DNA of 64,000 nt from Actinomycetota bacterium. Lineage in GTDB: Bacteria > Actinomycetota > Acidimicrobiia > IMCC26256 > VFJJ01. The translations under genes and the position numbers were made by a program. The notes beneath the pieces were generated by a model. The model did no database searches and was not told the DNA's origin. It saw nothing but the letters and a program-made list of their open reading frames with translations. The stretch is taken from positions 1 to 64,000 of the forward strand of contig VFJJ01000017.1 in assembly GCA_009886115.1 (NCBI GenBank). Reading direction: 5' to 3'. Shown here one piece after another: positions 8,015 through 17,169 of this stretch; the first letter of the stretch is position 1, and each line of letters begins with the position of its first letter.

Positions 8015-9721
8015 TCAGCCGCGGCGTCGGCGTATCAGCGCTCCGGGCAGGGCTCCGGTGTGCTCACCGTTGTCGAGAACCACCTGTCCGCCGACGATCG
8101 TGGCGAGCATCCCGGAGGCCCGCTGCGTCAGGCGGGTCGCTCCCGCAGGGAAGTCGTGGGCGACCTCGGGCAGGCGGGCACCCACCGCAACGGGGTCGAT
8201 CACGTTCAGGTCGGCGACGAAGCCCTCGCGCACCAGACCCCGATCGGAGAAGCCCCACAGCGTCGACGGGACGAGCGTCAGCATCCTCACCGCCTGCTCG
8301 ATCGTGAACACCTGGCGCTCGCGCACCCACGAGCTCAGCAGATGCGTCGCCAGGGAGGCGTTCATGATCTGGCTCACGTGCGCTCCGGCGTCGGAGAACG
8401 TCATCACGGTACGAGGGTGCTCGAGGATCTGCTGCACGTCGTTCAGGTTGTCGTTGCTCGTCACCTGGAGGAAGAAGGTCGCGAATCCCGACTCCAGCCC
8501 GAGGTCGATCATGGCCTCGACCGGATGCACACCCCGATCGGCGGCCACCCGGGCGAGCGTCGGCGCGTCGCGCTGGGCCCGTAGCACCACGATCCTTTCG
8601 AAGATCGGCTTCGTCGCGACTTCCTTGCCCAGCCGGAAGTCGCCCTGGCCCACCGCGGCAACGAGTCGCGCGCGAACGTCGGGGTCGCGCAGCGCCTGCG
8701 CCTGGACGGTGAGCGGCAACCCCCTGACCTCGGTCCACGCCGGGATCTGGTCGAAAGGCAGCCAGGTCGCGAAGTTGAACAGCGCGCCCGACGCCTGGCA
8801 GCTGGTCTGACCCCAGAGCTGTCCGCCGTCGAGCGCGGCATCGTCGAGCAGCCGGAGCAGCTCCTGCCAGCGCTGAGGATCACCGAACGTCGAGATCCCG
8901 AAGGTCGTGGGCACCCCGGTGCTCACCGCCAAGGCGCGGAGCCGGCTCATCGACTCGGCGCGCGCGGGTGCGTCGGTCGAGGCCATCACGGATTCGTTGG
9001 CCAGCTCGAACAGCCCGCCTCCGGCCGCTCCCATGGTCGAGACGAGGTGCTCGATCTCGTCCCATGCTGCGACACGCGACGCCACCGGACGCCCGGCGGG
9101 TGTGGTGTGATGCTCGCTGCGCGACGTCGTGAACCCCACCGCTCCCGCGGCGAGACCGTCGCGCAGCTCGCGTTCCATGGCCACGAGGTCGTCGGGCGTC
9201 GCCAACTCCTCGAAGGCCCGCAAACCCATCGCATAGGTGCGCAGCGCCGAGTGGCCGATGTTGGCAGCGACGTTGATCCCCTTGGGGAGCCGTTCGACGA
9301 CGTCGAGGTATTCGCGGAAGGTCTCCCACCCGAAGCGGACGCCAGCGGCGAGCGCTTCGGCGGGGATGTCTTCGGCCTTCTCGAGATTGTCGATCACCAG
9401 CTCCCGTTGGCCCGATCGCGACGGAGCCAGGGTGAAGCCACAGTTCCCCGTGACTACGGTCGTCACGCCGTGCCAGCACGACGACGTGCCCAGGGGATCC
9501 CAGAACATCTGGGCGTCGAGATGGGTGTGGCCGTCGATGAACCCCGGGGTCACGATGTGTCCGTGGGCGTCGATCTCCCGCGCCCCGCGACCGTCCACCC
9601 GACCGATTGCGACGATGCGACCGTTGCTGAGAGCCACGTCGGCCGGTCGAGCCGGCATGCCAGTGCCGTCGACGACCGTTCCGTTGCGGATCACGAGGTC
9701 GTGGGAGCTCATCCTGTGCAC
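8015..9721 (-). CDS. N-acyl-D-amino-acid deacylase-like amidohydrolase
   Basis: Encodes a 568-residue amidohydrolase of the D-aminoacylase / dihydroorotase-like superfamily. It has an N-terminal beta-sandwich part (DLVIRNGTVVDGTG), the metal motif GFIDGHTHLDAQ near residues 60-71, and a C-terminal return to the sandwich (RGLVREGFVADLNVIDP). Length fits the approximately 500-570 residue D-aminoacylase branch rather than the short amidohydrolase-2 family around it. Two starts are possible: GTG 9721, closely behind a strong AGAGGAGG, or ATG 9712. It probably hydrolyses an amide or cyclic amide bond. An AGTATCCT site separates it from the divergent amidohydrolase at 9867. Confidence 0.85.
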   Translation of the reverse strand: MHRMSSHDLVIRNGTVVDGTGMPARPADVALSNGRIVAIGRVDGRGAREIDAHGHIVTPGFIDGHTHLDAQMFWDPLGTSSCWHGVTTVVTGNCGFTLAPSRSGQRELVIDNLEKAEDIPAEALAAGVRFGWETFREYLDVVERLPKGINVAANIGHSALRTYAMGLRAFEELATPDDLVAMERELRDGLAAGAVGFTTSRSEHHTTPAGRPVASRVAAWDEIEHLVSTMGAAGGGLFELANESVMASTDAPARAESMSRLRALAVSTGVPTTFGISTFGDPQRWQELLRLLDDAALDGGQLWGQTSCQASGALFNFATWLPFDQIPAWTEVRGLPLTVQAQALRDPDVRARLVAAVGQGDFRLGKEVATKPIFERIVVLRAQRDAPTLARVAADRGVHPVEAMIDLGLESGFATFFLQVTSNDNLNDVQQILEHPRTVMTFSDAGAHVSQIMNASLATHLLSSWVRERQVFTIEQAVRMLTLVPSTLWGFSDRGLVREGFVADLNVIDPVAVGARLPEVAHDFPAGATRLTQRASGMLATIVGGQVVLDNGEHTGALPGALIRRRRG

Positions 9722-9761
9722 GAGCCTCCTCTGGACGCGGCGCCGTGTTTCGTCGATGATC

Positions 9762-9769
9762 AGGATACT
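9762..9769 (-). promoter_or_regulatory. AGTATCCT promoter/operator site
   Basis: On the minus strand the site reads TCAGTATCCTGA, with palindromic outer bases TCAG/CTGA. TATCCT lies about 41 bases upstream of the deacylase-like start at 9721, in the 145-base divergent region with the gene at 9867. Same core as the other five AGTATNCT sites. Confidence 0.55.
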
Positions 9770-9866
9770 GAATCCGGGCCGTCACGTGCGGCGGGTCCGA
9801 AGCTGCCGGGTGCTCGGGAGCGTTCCTCGGTGATCGTGACCGCTCCCCGACGACCAAGGAGATCCG

Positions 9867-10802
9867 ATGACCGACGAGGGAATCATCGACACGCACGTCC
9901 ACTTCTGGGACCACGCCGTCGAAGGCCTCGAGTGGGCCTGGCTCAAGCCTGGCTTCACGTTCCGGCGCTGGGAGGCGTCGGCGGACATCGACGCCACCCG
10001 GTTCTCGGTTTCGGAGCTCGACCAGGAATCGGCTGGAAGCGGCATCGTGGCCATCGTCCACGGGCACTGCGCCGACCCGATCGACGATCCGGCGACCGAG
10101 ACCGCATGGCTGGAGTCGCTGGCCGAGCGCCACGGCACTCCCGAGGCGATCGTCGGTCGGTGTGCGCTCGCCGATCCCGGCGCCGTCGGCCTCCTGCACC
10201 GTCACGCGTCGTACTCCCGGTTCCGGGGCGTGCGCGATCACGGAGCGATGGGCCACCTCGACCGCGACGAGATCGCGGCGGCCATGGATGCCATCGCCGA
10301 GATGGCGTCGTCGGTCGAGGTCCGCCGCGACCATCGCGAACTCGCCGTGCTCGACGACATCGCGGCGCGCTGGCCGACCGTCACCGTGGCCCTCACCCAC
10401 GCCTGCCTCCCCCTCGAACGCACGAGCGCACAACGAGCCGAGTGGTCCGAGGCGATGCGCGGCCTCGGCGAGCGTCCGAACATCGTGTGCAAGATCTCGG
10501 CCGTCGCCGGGGCGTCCGATCCCGACTGGACGATCGAAAGCATCCGGCCCTGGATCCTGGGCTGTGTCGAGGCCTTCGGGCCCGACCGGTGCATGCTCGG
10601 CTCGAACTGGCCGGTCGACCGACAGTTTTCCACCTACCCCCGGCTCATCGACGCGTACCGACACGTGCTCGCCGAGCTCGACCCCGTCGAACGAGCTGCC
10701 GTCATGAGCGGCACCGCGAGACGGGTCTATCGGATCACGCCGCGCGCGACAGCTCCTGACGACGTTGCTCACTCGGGCCCGAGTGCCGAGGAGCGGGAAT
10801 GA
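9867..10802 (+). CDS. COG3618-type amidohydrolase
   Basis: Encodes a 311-residue TIM-barrel metal hydrolase of the amidohydrolase-2 family, COG3618 branch (lactonase-like). The N-terminal motif is DTHVHFWDH (residues 8-16), and the C-terminal segment FGPDRCMLGSNWPVDR near residue 240 is typical. It is a paralogue of the protein at 25487-26377, which has the same D-x-H-V-H-F-W-D-H start and FGPDR..L..NWP.D end. AAGGAGA precedes the ATG at good distance. Its last codons overlap the ATG of the beta-propeller gene (ATGA), so translation is coupled. Hydrolysis of a lactone, ester or amide is likely, but not proven. Confidence 0.85.
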   Translation: MTDEGIIDTHVHFWDHAVEGLEWAWLKPGFTFRRWEASADIDATRFSVSELDQESAGSGIVAIVHGHCADPIDDPATETAWLESLAERHGTPEAIVGRCALADPGAVGLLHRHASYSRFRGVRDHGAMGHLDRDEIAAAMDAIAEMASSVEVRRDHRELAVLDDIAARWPTVTVALTHACLPLERTSAQRAEWSEAMRGLGERPNIVCKISAVAGASDPDWTIESIRPWILGCVEAFGPDRCMLGSNWPVDRQFSTYPRLIDAYRHVLAELDPVERAAVMSGTARRVYRITPRATAPDDVAHSGPSAEERE

Positions 10803-12667
10803 TCGAGACCCCGGTGACCGACGAGTCCGGCCGCAGCCCCGAGGGCCGATCGGGCGCCGGGGGCCCGCCCCGGTTCTTCGCGCTGTTCGAGTCGACGACC
10901 GGTTCGCTGTTCGCCGGTACCTGTGGCAACGGGATCTCGAGGTCGAACGATGGAGGCGGTACCTGGGAACCCATGCGGATCGGCATCGAGGCAGGCGGCG
11001 GGACCGTCAACGCCTTCGCCGCCGCTTCAGCCGCCGCCGCCGCTTCAGCCGCTTCAGCCGACGGTTCGCTGCTCGCAGCGGCCGGGTCCGCCGGAGCGCT
11101 GCGATCGCACGACGACGGTGCGACGTGGGAGGAGCTCGGTCCCGATGATGCGGTCGTGTACGCGATCTGTTCTCGCGGTGACCGACTCGTTGCTGGTGTC
11201 GATGACGGGCTCCGCGTCCGTTCGGGCGACGGTGTCTGGTCGAGGCCCGCCGATGGCCCCGAGTGCGCGGTGTATCGCTTGGTGGCGATGGGTGACGGCC
11301 GGGTCATCGCCGCGACCGACAGCGCTGGCATCTGGATGATCAACGATCGGGACCACTGCACGCCCTTGGGGATGAGCGCCTGGCCGATCTACGCCTTGGC
11401 CGATCTCGGCGGTGGCGTCGTGCTCGCCGGGACGCGTGGCGGGGGCGTGCTGCGGACGGTTGACGGGGGACGGTCGTGGTTGCCGAGCAACGACGAGCTA
11501 CCCGACCTCGTCGTGCACGTGCTGGTCGATGCCGGCGACGGTGTCGTGCTGGCGGGCACCGGACGCGGTGTGGCCCGGTCGGTCGATGGCGGGTCTCGAT
11601 GGACGCCGCTCGGCACCGGCCTGGTCGACCACCGCATCTTCTCGCTCGTGATCGCCCGTGACGGCGCGGTGTTCGCCGGGAGCTACGACGGGGTGTGGTC
11701 GTGGCGAGCGCCCGACTCCGCCTGGGTCGGCGTCGACACCGGCTTGGGAGTCGGGGAGACCTTCGCCGTCGGCATGGCCGGTAGCGGCGACGTGCTCGCG
11801 GGCTCGCAGGGCGAGATCTACCGGTCGTCCGACCGGGGAGCGACGTGGAAGCGCTCGAGCGGCATGATCGACGCGGGCAACGCCTACGGGTTCTGCGTGA
11901 CGGATTCGGGCGATGTCCTGGTCGGCACCGACGATGGGGTCCGGCGCCTGTCGCGCCGTGCCGGGCGCTGGGTGCACGACGGCCTGGCGGGCATGCGGGT
12001 GTACCGGTTGCTCGAGGCCCGGCCCGACCTGATGCTCGCGGGAACGCTCGGCCATGGCGTGCAGCGCCGGGAGCCGCACGGCGGCTGGCAGCCCGCCAAC
12101 GTCGGCCTCGGGCATCCCATGGTGTTCGACGTGATGCGCGCTGGCCAGTCGGGAGATCTCTTCGCGGGATCGGGCGACCTGGCCAACGGAGCCAAGACCG
12201 GGGGGATCTTCCGGTCGAGCGACGAGGGATGCTCGTGGGAACCGATGGACGTCGAGCCCATCACCGTCTACAGGATCGTCGAGGCCTCCGACGGCGTCAT
12301 GGTGGCGGGCGCCCAGCGCTCGTGCATCTTGCGTTCCTGGGATCACGGTGCCACCTGGCAGGCCTCCCGGCCCCGCGGCTGCCAAGACTCGAAGCTCTAC
12401 TGCCTCTTCGTCGACGGGTCCGACCTGCTCTACCTCGGATCAGGCGCTCGGCTGCTGTGCAGTGACGATCGCGGAGACAGCTGGCACGTGATCGGAGCCG
12501 GGCTCGACGGGGTGACCGTCTACGGAATGGCGGTGCACCCGAGTGGCGTGCTGCTTGGCGCCACGAGCTCAGGGGTCTACCGAAGCGAAGATCGCGGCCA
12601 TACCTGGCAGGCATCGCCGTGGCCTCGGCGTGACGGCGGAGCCACGACTGCGCTGACGGGCGTCTGA
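10799..12667 (+). CDS. Asp-box (BNR) beta-propeller protein
   Basis: Encodes a 622-residue protein made almost wholly of sialidase-type BNR/Asp-box blades. At least nine boxes of the form S-x-D-x-G-x-T-W can be read, for example SNDGGGTWEP, SHDDGATWEE, SSDRGATWKR, SSDEGCSWEP, SWDHGATWQA and SEDRGHTWQA, with degenerate blades between. This fits one large or two smaller propellers. There is no signal peptide or membrane helix, so the product should be cytosolic, unusual for BNR proteins. An Ala/Ser-rich insert (nucleotides about 11018-11059) comes from a short DNA repeat. Translationally coupled to the amidohydrolase at 9867 (ATGA overlap). Function unknown; a scaffold, lyase or glycoside-active role cannot be separated. 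Confidence 0.8.
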   Translation: MIETPVTDESGRSPEGRSGAGGPPRFFALFESTTGSLFAGTCGNGISRSNDGGGTWEPMRIGIEAGGGTVNAFAAASAAAAASAASADGSLLAAAGSAGALRSHDDGATWEELGPDDAVVYAICSRGDRLVAGVDDGLRVRSGDGVWSRPADGPECAVYRLVAMGDGRVIAATDSAGIWMINDRDHCTPLGMSAWPIYALADLGGGVVLAGTRGGGVLRTVDGGRSWLPSNDELPDLVVHVLVDAGDGVVLAGTGRGVARSVDGGSRWTPLGTGLVDHRIFSLVIARDGAVFAGSYDGVWSWRAPDSAWVGVDTGLGVGETFAVGMAGSGDVLAGSQGEIYRSSDRGATWKRSSGMIDAGNAYGFCVTDSGDVLVGTDDGVRRLSRRAGRWVHDGLAGMRVYRLLEARPDLMLAGTLGHGVQRREPHGGWQPANVGLGHPMVFDVMRAGQSGDLFAGSGDLANGAKTGGIFRSSDEGCSWEPMDVEPITVYRIVEASDGVMVAGAQRSCILRSWDHGATWQASRPRGCQDSKLYCLFVDGSDLLYLGSGARLLCSDDRGDSWHVIGAGLDGVTVYGMAVHPSGVLLGATSSGVYRSEDRGHTWQASPWPRRDGGATTALTGV

Positions 12668-12739
12668 GCGGCGCCGCGCCGCGGTCACCGCCCGTCGCAC
12701 CCGCGTGATGGGTCGGACAGGCCTGGCCGGGCCCCGGGG
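12668..12739. other. GC-rich gap between convergent genes
   Basis: Seventy-two bases between the convergent beta-propeller and MFS genes. It begins with a self-complementary GCGGC/GCCGC stretch that could fold as a small hairpin and act as a bidirectional terminator without a T-run. Weak evidence. Confidence 0.25.
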
Positions 12740-14251
12740 TCACGGGTTGGGATCGTCGTCGACCAGCTCGTCGTTGGGGAGCCGCAGCGACACCAGGAAG
12801 CCGAGCACGGCGATCGCGCAGGCCACCGCGAACACGAGCACCGCCGCCTCGGCGACCGAGTCCCTGACGATCGTCGCGACCACGTCAGGAAGCCGGGCGA
12901 TCGCTGCCGGAGAGTCGAGCAACGAGTCGACCGCCGTTCCCGGCGGCAGGTCGGCAGATGCTTCGTCCAAGCCGGCGGCGACGCGGGTGTTGAAGACCCC
13001 CCCGAACGCAGCCACGCCCAGCGTGGAGCCGATCTTGCGGGTGGTCTGCGACACGGAGGTCGCAGCTCCCAGACGCTCGCTCGTCACCGCGTTCTGCACG
13101 GCCACGAGGGTCACCGGCATGATCAGGCCCAGCCCCAATCCGACGATGCCCACGTACAGCGACGGCACGAAGGTCGCGGTCCGGGTCGTCATCGTCGCGA
13201 GCGACCCGGTCCCCACCACCAGCAGACCCGAGCCGATGACCGCCAAGCTCTTGAACCGTGCGGTGCGTGACATGACGCGCCCGCCGACGGTGCTGGCGAC
13301 GAGAATGCAGCCCATCAGCGGGACGAGCGTCATGCCCGACCGTGTCGCGCTGACACCCAATGAGACCTGCAAGAACGTCGGGGCATAGACGGTCACACCG
13401 AACATGGCGATCCCCGACATGAACCCGATCGTCGTCGCCGTTCGGACGGCGCGTTGCCCGAACATCTCGATGGGCACGATCGGCTCGGACGCAGCCCGCT
13501 CACAACGTACGAAGAGCACGAACCCACCGAGGGCCACGGCGATCAGCACGACGACGGCCGGCGACGTCCAGGCGAGCTTCTGGCCTCCCCACACTGCCAC
13601 GAGCATCATGCTGATCAGCGTCACGACGAGTAATGCACCGCCACGGAGATCGGCGCCCCGTGCGGCGCGCTTCTCGTCGGGTGGCAGGTTGCGGCGGATG
13701 ATCGCCAACACGACCCCGGCGAGAGCGACGTTGGAGTAAAAGGCCCAGCGCCAGCTGAGGTGGTCGACGAAGAAGCCACCGAGCAACGGACCGATGACAC
13801 TGGTGACCGCGAACATCGAGGCCACATAACCCTGGTAGCGCCCTCGCTCGCGCATCGGCACGATGTGGCCGACGAGTGTGAACGCCAGCGTCATGATCGC
13901 TCCGCCGCCGAGGCCCTGGATGCTACGGCCCGCGATGAGCATCGCCATCGACGTGCTCAGCCCGGCCAGCAGCGAGCCGGCAGCGAACATCACGATCGCC
14001 ACTTGGAACAGGCGGGTCGTGCCGAAGAGGTCGGCGAGCTTGCCGGCAAAGGGGACGACCACCGTCGATGTGAGCAAGTAGGCGCTGACCACCCAGGAGA
14101 GATGGTCGAGCCCACCGAGCTCGCCCACCATCGTCGGCAGCGTCGTCGTGACCAGCGTCTGGCTGATGGCGGCCAACGCCATCCCGATCATGATGCCGAT
14201 GAAGATCGTCCGGACCGTGGACGCGTCGTGCTCGGTTTCGTCAACTGTCAT
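12740..14251 (-). CDS. DHA2-type (EmrB/QacA) MFS transporter
   Basis: Encodes a 503-residue inner-membrane transporter with about 14 hydrophobic helices, the size and pattern of the DHA2 drug:H+ antiporter family. The first helix carries IGIMIGMALAAISQTLVTTT, with the conserved LPTMVGELGG just after it. Motif A (GKLADLFGTTRLF) and motif C-like GLGGGAIMTL are visible. It is the last gene of a minus-strand operon after the LivH-LivM-LivG fusion: the fusion's stop and this ATG are separated by six bases. It probably exports a metabolite or toxic analogue, paired with the uptake system upstream. Multidrug efflux is the family norm; the substrate here is unknown. Confidence 0.88.
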   Translation of the reverse strand: MTVDETEHDASTVRTIFIGIMIGMALAAISQTLVTTTLPTMVGELGGLDHLSWVVSAYLLTSTVVVPFAGKLADLFGTTRLFQVAIVMFAAGSLLAGLSTSMAMLIAGRSIQGLGGGAIMTLAFTLVGHIVPMRERGRYQGYVASMFAVTSVIGPLLGGFFVDHLSWRWAFYSNVALAGVVLAIIRRNLPPDEKRAARGADLRGGALLVVTLISMMLVAVWGGQKLAWTSPAVVVLIAVALGGFVLFVRCERAASEPIVPIEMFGQRAVRTATTIGFMSGIAMFGVTVYAPTFLQVSLGVSATRSGMTLVPLMGCILVASTVGGRVMSRTARFKSLAVIGSGLLVVGTGSLATMTTRTATFVPSLYVGIVGLGLGLIMPVTLVAVQNAVTSERLGAATSVSQTTRKIGSTLGVAAFGGVFNTRVAAGLDEASADLPPGTAVDSLLDSPAAIARLPDVVATIVRDSVAEAAVLVFAVACAIAVLGFLVSLRLPNDELVDDDPNP

Positions 14252-14257
14252 TTCATT

Positions 14258-17158
14258 TCATATCCCGTCAACGCTCATCGCGGATGCGCGAGTCGGGACG
14301 TTGCTCCGGGCGATGGCCCGGTCGTCGGTCCCGAGGTAGCTCGCGATCACCGTGCGATCGGTCCGTATGGCCTCCGGGTCGCCATGGGCGATCACGCTTC
14401 CCGCCTCGAGGCAGTACACACGGTCGCTGATCGAGAGGATGAGCGACATGTCGTGCTCGATCACGATCATCGAGACGTCGAGGTCGCGGCGGATCGAGAG
14501 CAGGAGGGGTCCGAAGGCCTCGGTCTCGCGTTGGGCGAGGCCCGCGGTCGGCTCGTCGAGGCACAAGACCTTGGCGTCGAGGGCCATGAGGTTGGTGAGC
14601 TCGACGATCCGCCTCGTCCCGGTCGACAGGTCGGCGATGAACTCGTTGGCGTAACGACCGAGCCCGAAGAACTCGATCAGCTCGTCGGCTTGGACCCGGC
14701 GGGCGCGCTCGAGGCGCCGTGCGCTCGGGAGCGCCAGCGCCGTCGCCACGACCGGGGTGCGGCCCCTGGCCTCGAGCGCGACCTGGATCGTCTCTCGCAC
14801 CGTGAGCTCCGGAAACAACTGCGCTGTCTGGAACGTGCGGCCCAGGCCCAGCAGGGCCCGTTCGGGCACGCTCGCACGCGAGACGTCGGTCCCCAGCAGC
14901 TCCACCGTCCCGCTCGATCGCACGTAGCCGCCGATGGCGTTCATGAACGTCGACTTACCAGCTCCGTTGGTGCCGATCAGGCCGACGATCTCTCCCTGCT
15001 CGACGAGGATGGTGGCGTCGACGAGCGCATGGTTGCCCCCGAAGCGAACGGAGACGCTCTGCGCCCGCAACACGACCGGACGCTCCTGCGGGCGCTCCTG
15101 CGGGCGCCCTTGCGAGGGGCCATCGGCGGTCGGAGCCGCGCGAGACGAAGACGAGAGCGAGGAGGCAGGACGGCGGGGCTCGATGACGTCGTCGACCCCT
15201 TCACCGACGGCGGGGAGCCGGCGTTCGGCCCACTCGAAGAGCACCTTCCTTGCCGAGTACCCGATCTGGGCGAAGCCCCCGGGGAAGTACATCACGATCA
15301 GCAGGAGCCCCACGCTCGAGGTGAAGAGCGGGACGAGCCCGTTGTCGGGGAAGAACGCGGGCAGGCCGATGATCCACAACGCGCCGATGACGGGACCCAC
15401 CAGCGATCCCACACCGCCGATCACCACCATCCCGACCAGGCGCAGCGAGTCGTCGACGAGGAAGTACCGCTCGGTGAAGGGGACGACCTGCAGCAGGCCG
15501 GCGAGCAGCGCGCCGCCGAGCGCGGCGACGCCGCCGCCCAGAGCGAAGGCCACGAGCTTGGTACGCGCCGGGGCGATGGTGTACGCCGAAGCGGCATCGG
15601 GGTTGTCGCGAACGGCGATGGTGGTTCGACCGATCCCGCTGCGTCGCAGGCGCGCCATCACCCCGAAGACCACCACCAGGCTGGCGACGCACAGGTAGTA
15701 GTACGCCCGCTGACCGCCCAGCTCGAGGCCGAGCACCGTGCCGCGCCTGAACGACACCGAGTTGGCGTTGCCGTCACTGAGGATCGGCCGGCGGTACAGA
15801 TATTGCTGCGCACTCACGGCGAGCACGAAGGTCGTGACCGCCAGGCGTAGACCGCGCACGCGCAACGACCCCATCCCGATCAGGGTGGCAACCATCGCCA
15901 CGATGACCGCAGCGAGGAGGATCGACGGCAGGTAGGGAAGGGCCGGGGCCTGGAAGTCGATGATCCAGACATCCATCTCGATGCCCCGGGTCAAGGCTGC
16001 GGCCAGCAGGGCTCCGAAACCGGCGAACGACATCTGCGACAGCGAGAGCTGACCGGCCCAGCCGGTGATGACCGTCAACGACATGGCGCAGATGGCGAAG
16101 CAGGCGATGCTGGCGTAGAGCAGGTGCCGGCTGGGGCGCGTGACGATGAGTGGCAGCACCAACGCGGCCACCAGGATCGTGGCGCCGACCATCCGTGAGA
16201 GGTGCCGGATCCACCACAGCTCCTGCAACCGTTCGGACGGGCGGCGGACCTTGGGGGCGAAGGCGAACACCCCGTCGTCGGGTCTCGATCGGCTCTGGAG
16301 GTAGATCGCGCCGATCACGAGCATGAAACCGAGGAAGTCGAAGAGGCCCGGCTCGGCCAGGAAGTTGAACCGCAGCACGGCTTCGGCGATGCCGCTCAGC
16401 GCGCCGAAGGCGACCGCACGAGGAAACGACCGCATGCCAGCAAGGACGAACGCCACCATGGCCCGGGCGAGCGTCAACGGGCCCAGGCTCTCGAGGCCGC
16501 CGACGCTGCCGCCCTGAGCCGACAGCAGGATGATCGACAACGTCGAGAGAAACCCGGCGATCGTCCAGACGAAGGTCGAGACGATCTTGGGATTGACGCC
16601 GGACAGGCGCGACAGCGCCGTGTTATCGGCCGATGCCTCGACCGCCTTGCCGAACGTCGTCCGCCGTAGCACCCACGCCAGGCCCACGGCGAGGACCGGG
16701 ACGACTACCACGATGCTGAGTTGCGATCCGGTGACTCGCAGGCCCAGCACGTCCTTCCACACCGTCCCGATGGCCTTGGGATAGGTCGCTCCGGGCTGGT
16801 CGACGTCGGGGTACGACTGGCTGACCCCTTGCGCCAGTTGGGCAACGCCGACGGTGGCCACGAGAACGATCACCCGCGGAGAGTTGAAGAGACGCCGAAC
16901 CACGATGAGCTCGATGATCGTGCCGAAGAGCGTCCCGGCGCTCAGGCACAACACGAGGGTGACCCAGAACGGGAAGTCGTAGTTCAAGACCACGACCGGC
17001 AGGAGGCTGGCTCCGACCAGGCCCATGTTCCCCACCGCGAAGTTGACGACCCGGGTCGAGCGGTACACCAGCACCATGCCCATCGCCAGCAGGCCCGTCA
17101 CCAGACCATTGACGAGACCGTTGAACGCGAGCTGCGACGTGATCCACGTTGCGAGCAC
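14258..17158 (-). CDS. Three-part ABC transporter: LivH-LivM-LivG fusion
   Basis: Encodes one 966-residue polypeptide holding parts that are usually three proteins of a branched-chain amino-acid type (HAAT) importer. Residues about 1-295 are a LivH-like permease, about 320-625 a LivM-like permease (GWAGQLSLSQMSFAGFGA motif), about 640-690 a Ser/Pro/Arg linker with RPQERPQERP, and about 692-950 a LivG-like ATPase. The ATPase has Walker A GTNGAGKST near residue 727, Walker B VLCLDEPTAG, and a signature altered to LSTGTRR. GTG 17158 follows a GAGGCGG SD. It lies 11 bases behind the MFS-LivF fusion gene, so the missing second ATPase is supplied by that neighbour. Likely imports an amino acid, amide or aromatic-acid-like compound. 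Confidence 0.9.
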   Translation of the reverse strand: MLATWITSQLAFNGLVNGLVTGLLAMGMVLVYRSTRVVNFAVGNMGLVGASLLPVVVLNYDFPFWVTLVLCLSAGTLFGTIIELIVVRRLFNSPRVIVLVATVGVAQLAQGVSQSYPDVDQPGATYPKAIGTVWKDVLGLRVTGSQLSIVVVVPVLAVGLAWVLRRTTFGKAVEASADNTALSRLSGVNPKIVSTFVWTIAGFLSTLSIILLSAQGGSVGGLESLGPLTLARAMVAFVLAGMRSFPRAVAFGALSGIAEAVLRFNFLAEPGLFDFLGFMLVIGAIYLQSRSRPDDGVFAFAPKVRRPSERLQELWWIRHLSRMVGATILVAALVLPLIVTRPSRHLLYASIACFAICAMSLTVITGWAGQLSLSQMSFAGFGALLAAALTRGIEMDVWIIDFQAPALPYLPSILLAAVIVAMVATLIGMGSLRVRGLRLAVTTFVLAVSAQQYLYRRPILSDGNANSVSFRRGTVLGLELGGQRAYYYLCVASLVVVFGVMARLRRSGIGRTTIAVRDNPDAASAYTIAPARTKLVAFALGGGVAALGGALLAGLLQVVPFTERYFLVDDSLRLVGMVVIGGVGSLVGPVIGALWIIGLPAFFPDNGLVPLFTSSVGLLLIVMYFPGGFAQIGYSARKVLFEWAERRLPAVGEGVDDVIEPRRPASSLSSSSRAAPTADGPSQGRPQERPQERPVVLRAQSVSVRFGGNHALVDATILVEQGEIVGLIGTNGAGKSTFMNAIGGYVRSSGTVELLGTDVSRASVPERALLGLGRTFQTAQLFPELTVRETIQVALEARGRTPVVATALALPSARRLERARRVQADELIEFFGLGRYANEFIADLSTGTRRIVELTNLMALDAKVLCLDEPTAGLAQRETEAFGPLLLSIRRDLDVSMIVIEHDMSLILSISDRVYCLEAGSVIAHGDPEAIRTDRTVIASYLGTDDRAIARSNVPTRASAMSVDGI

Positions 17159-17169
17159 GCAGCGCCGCC

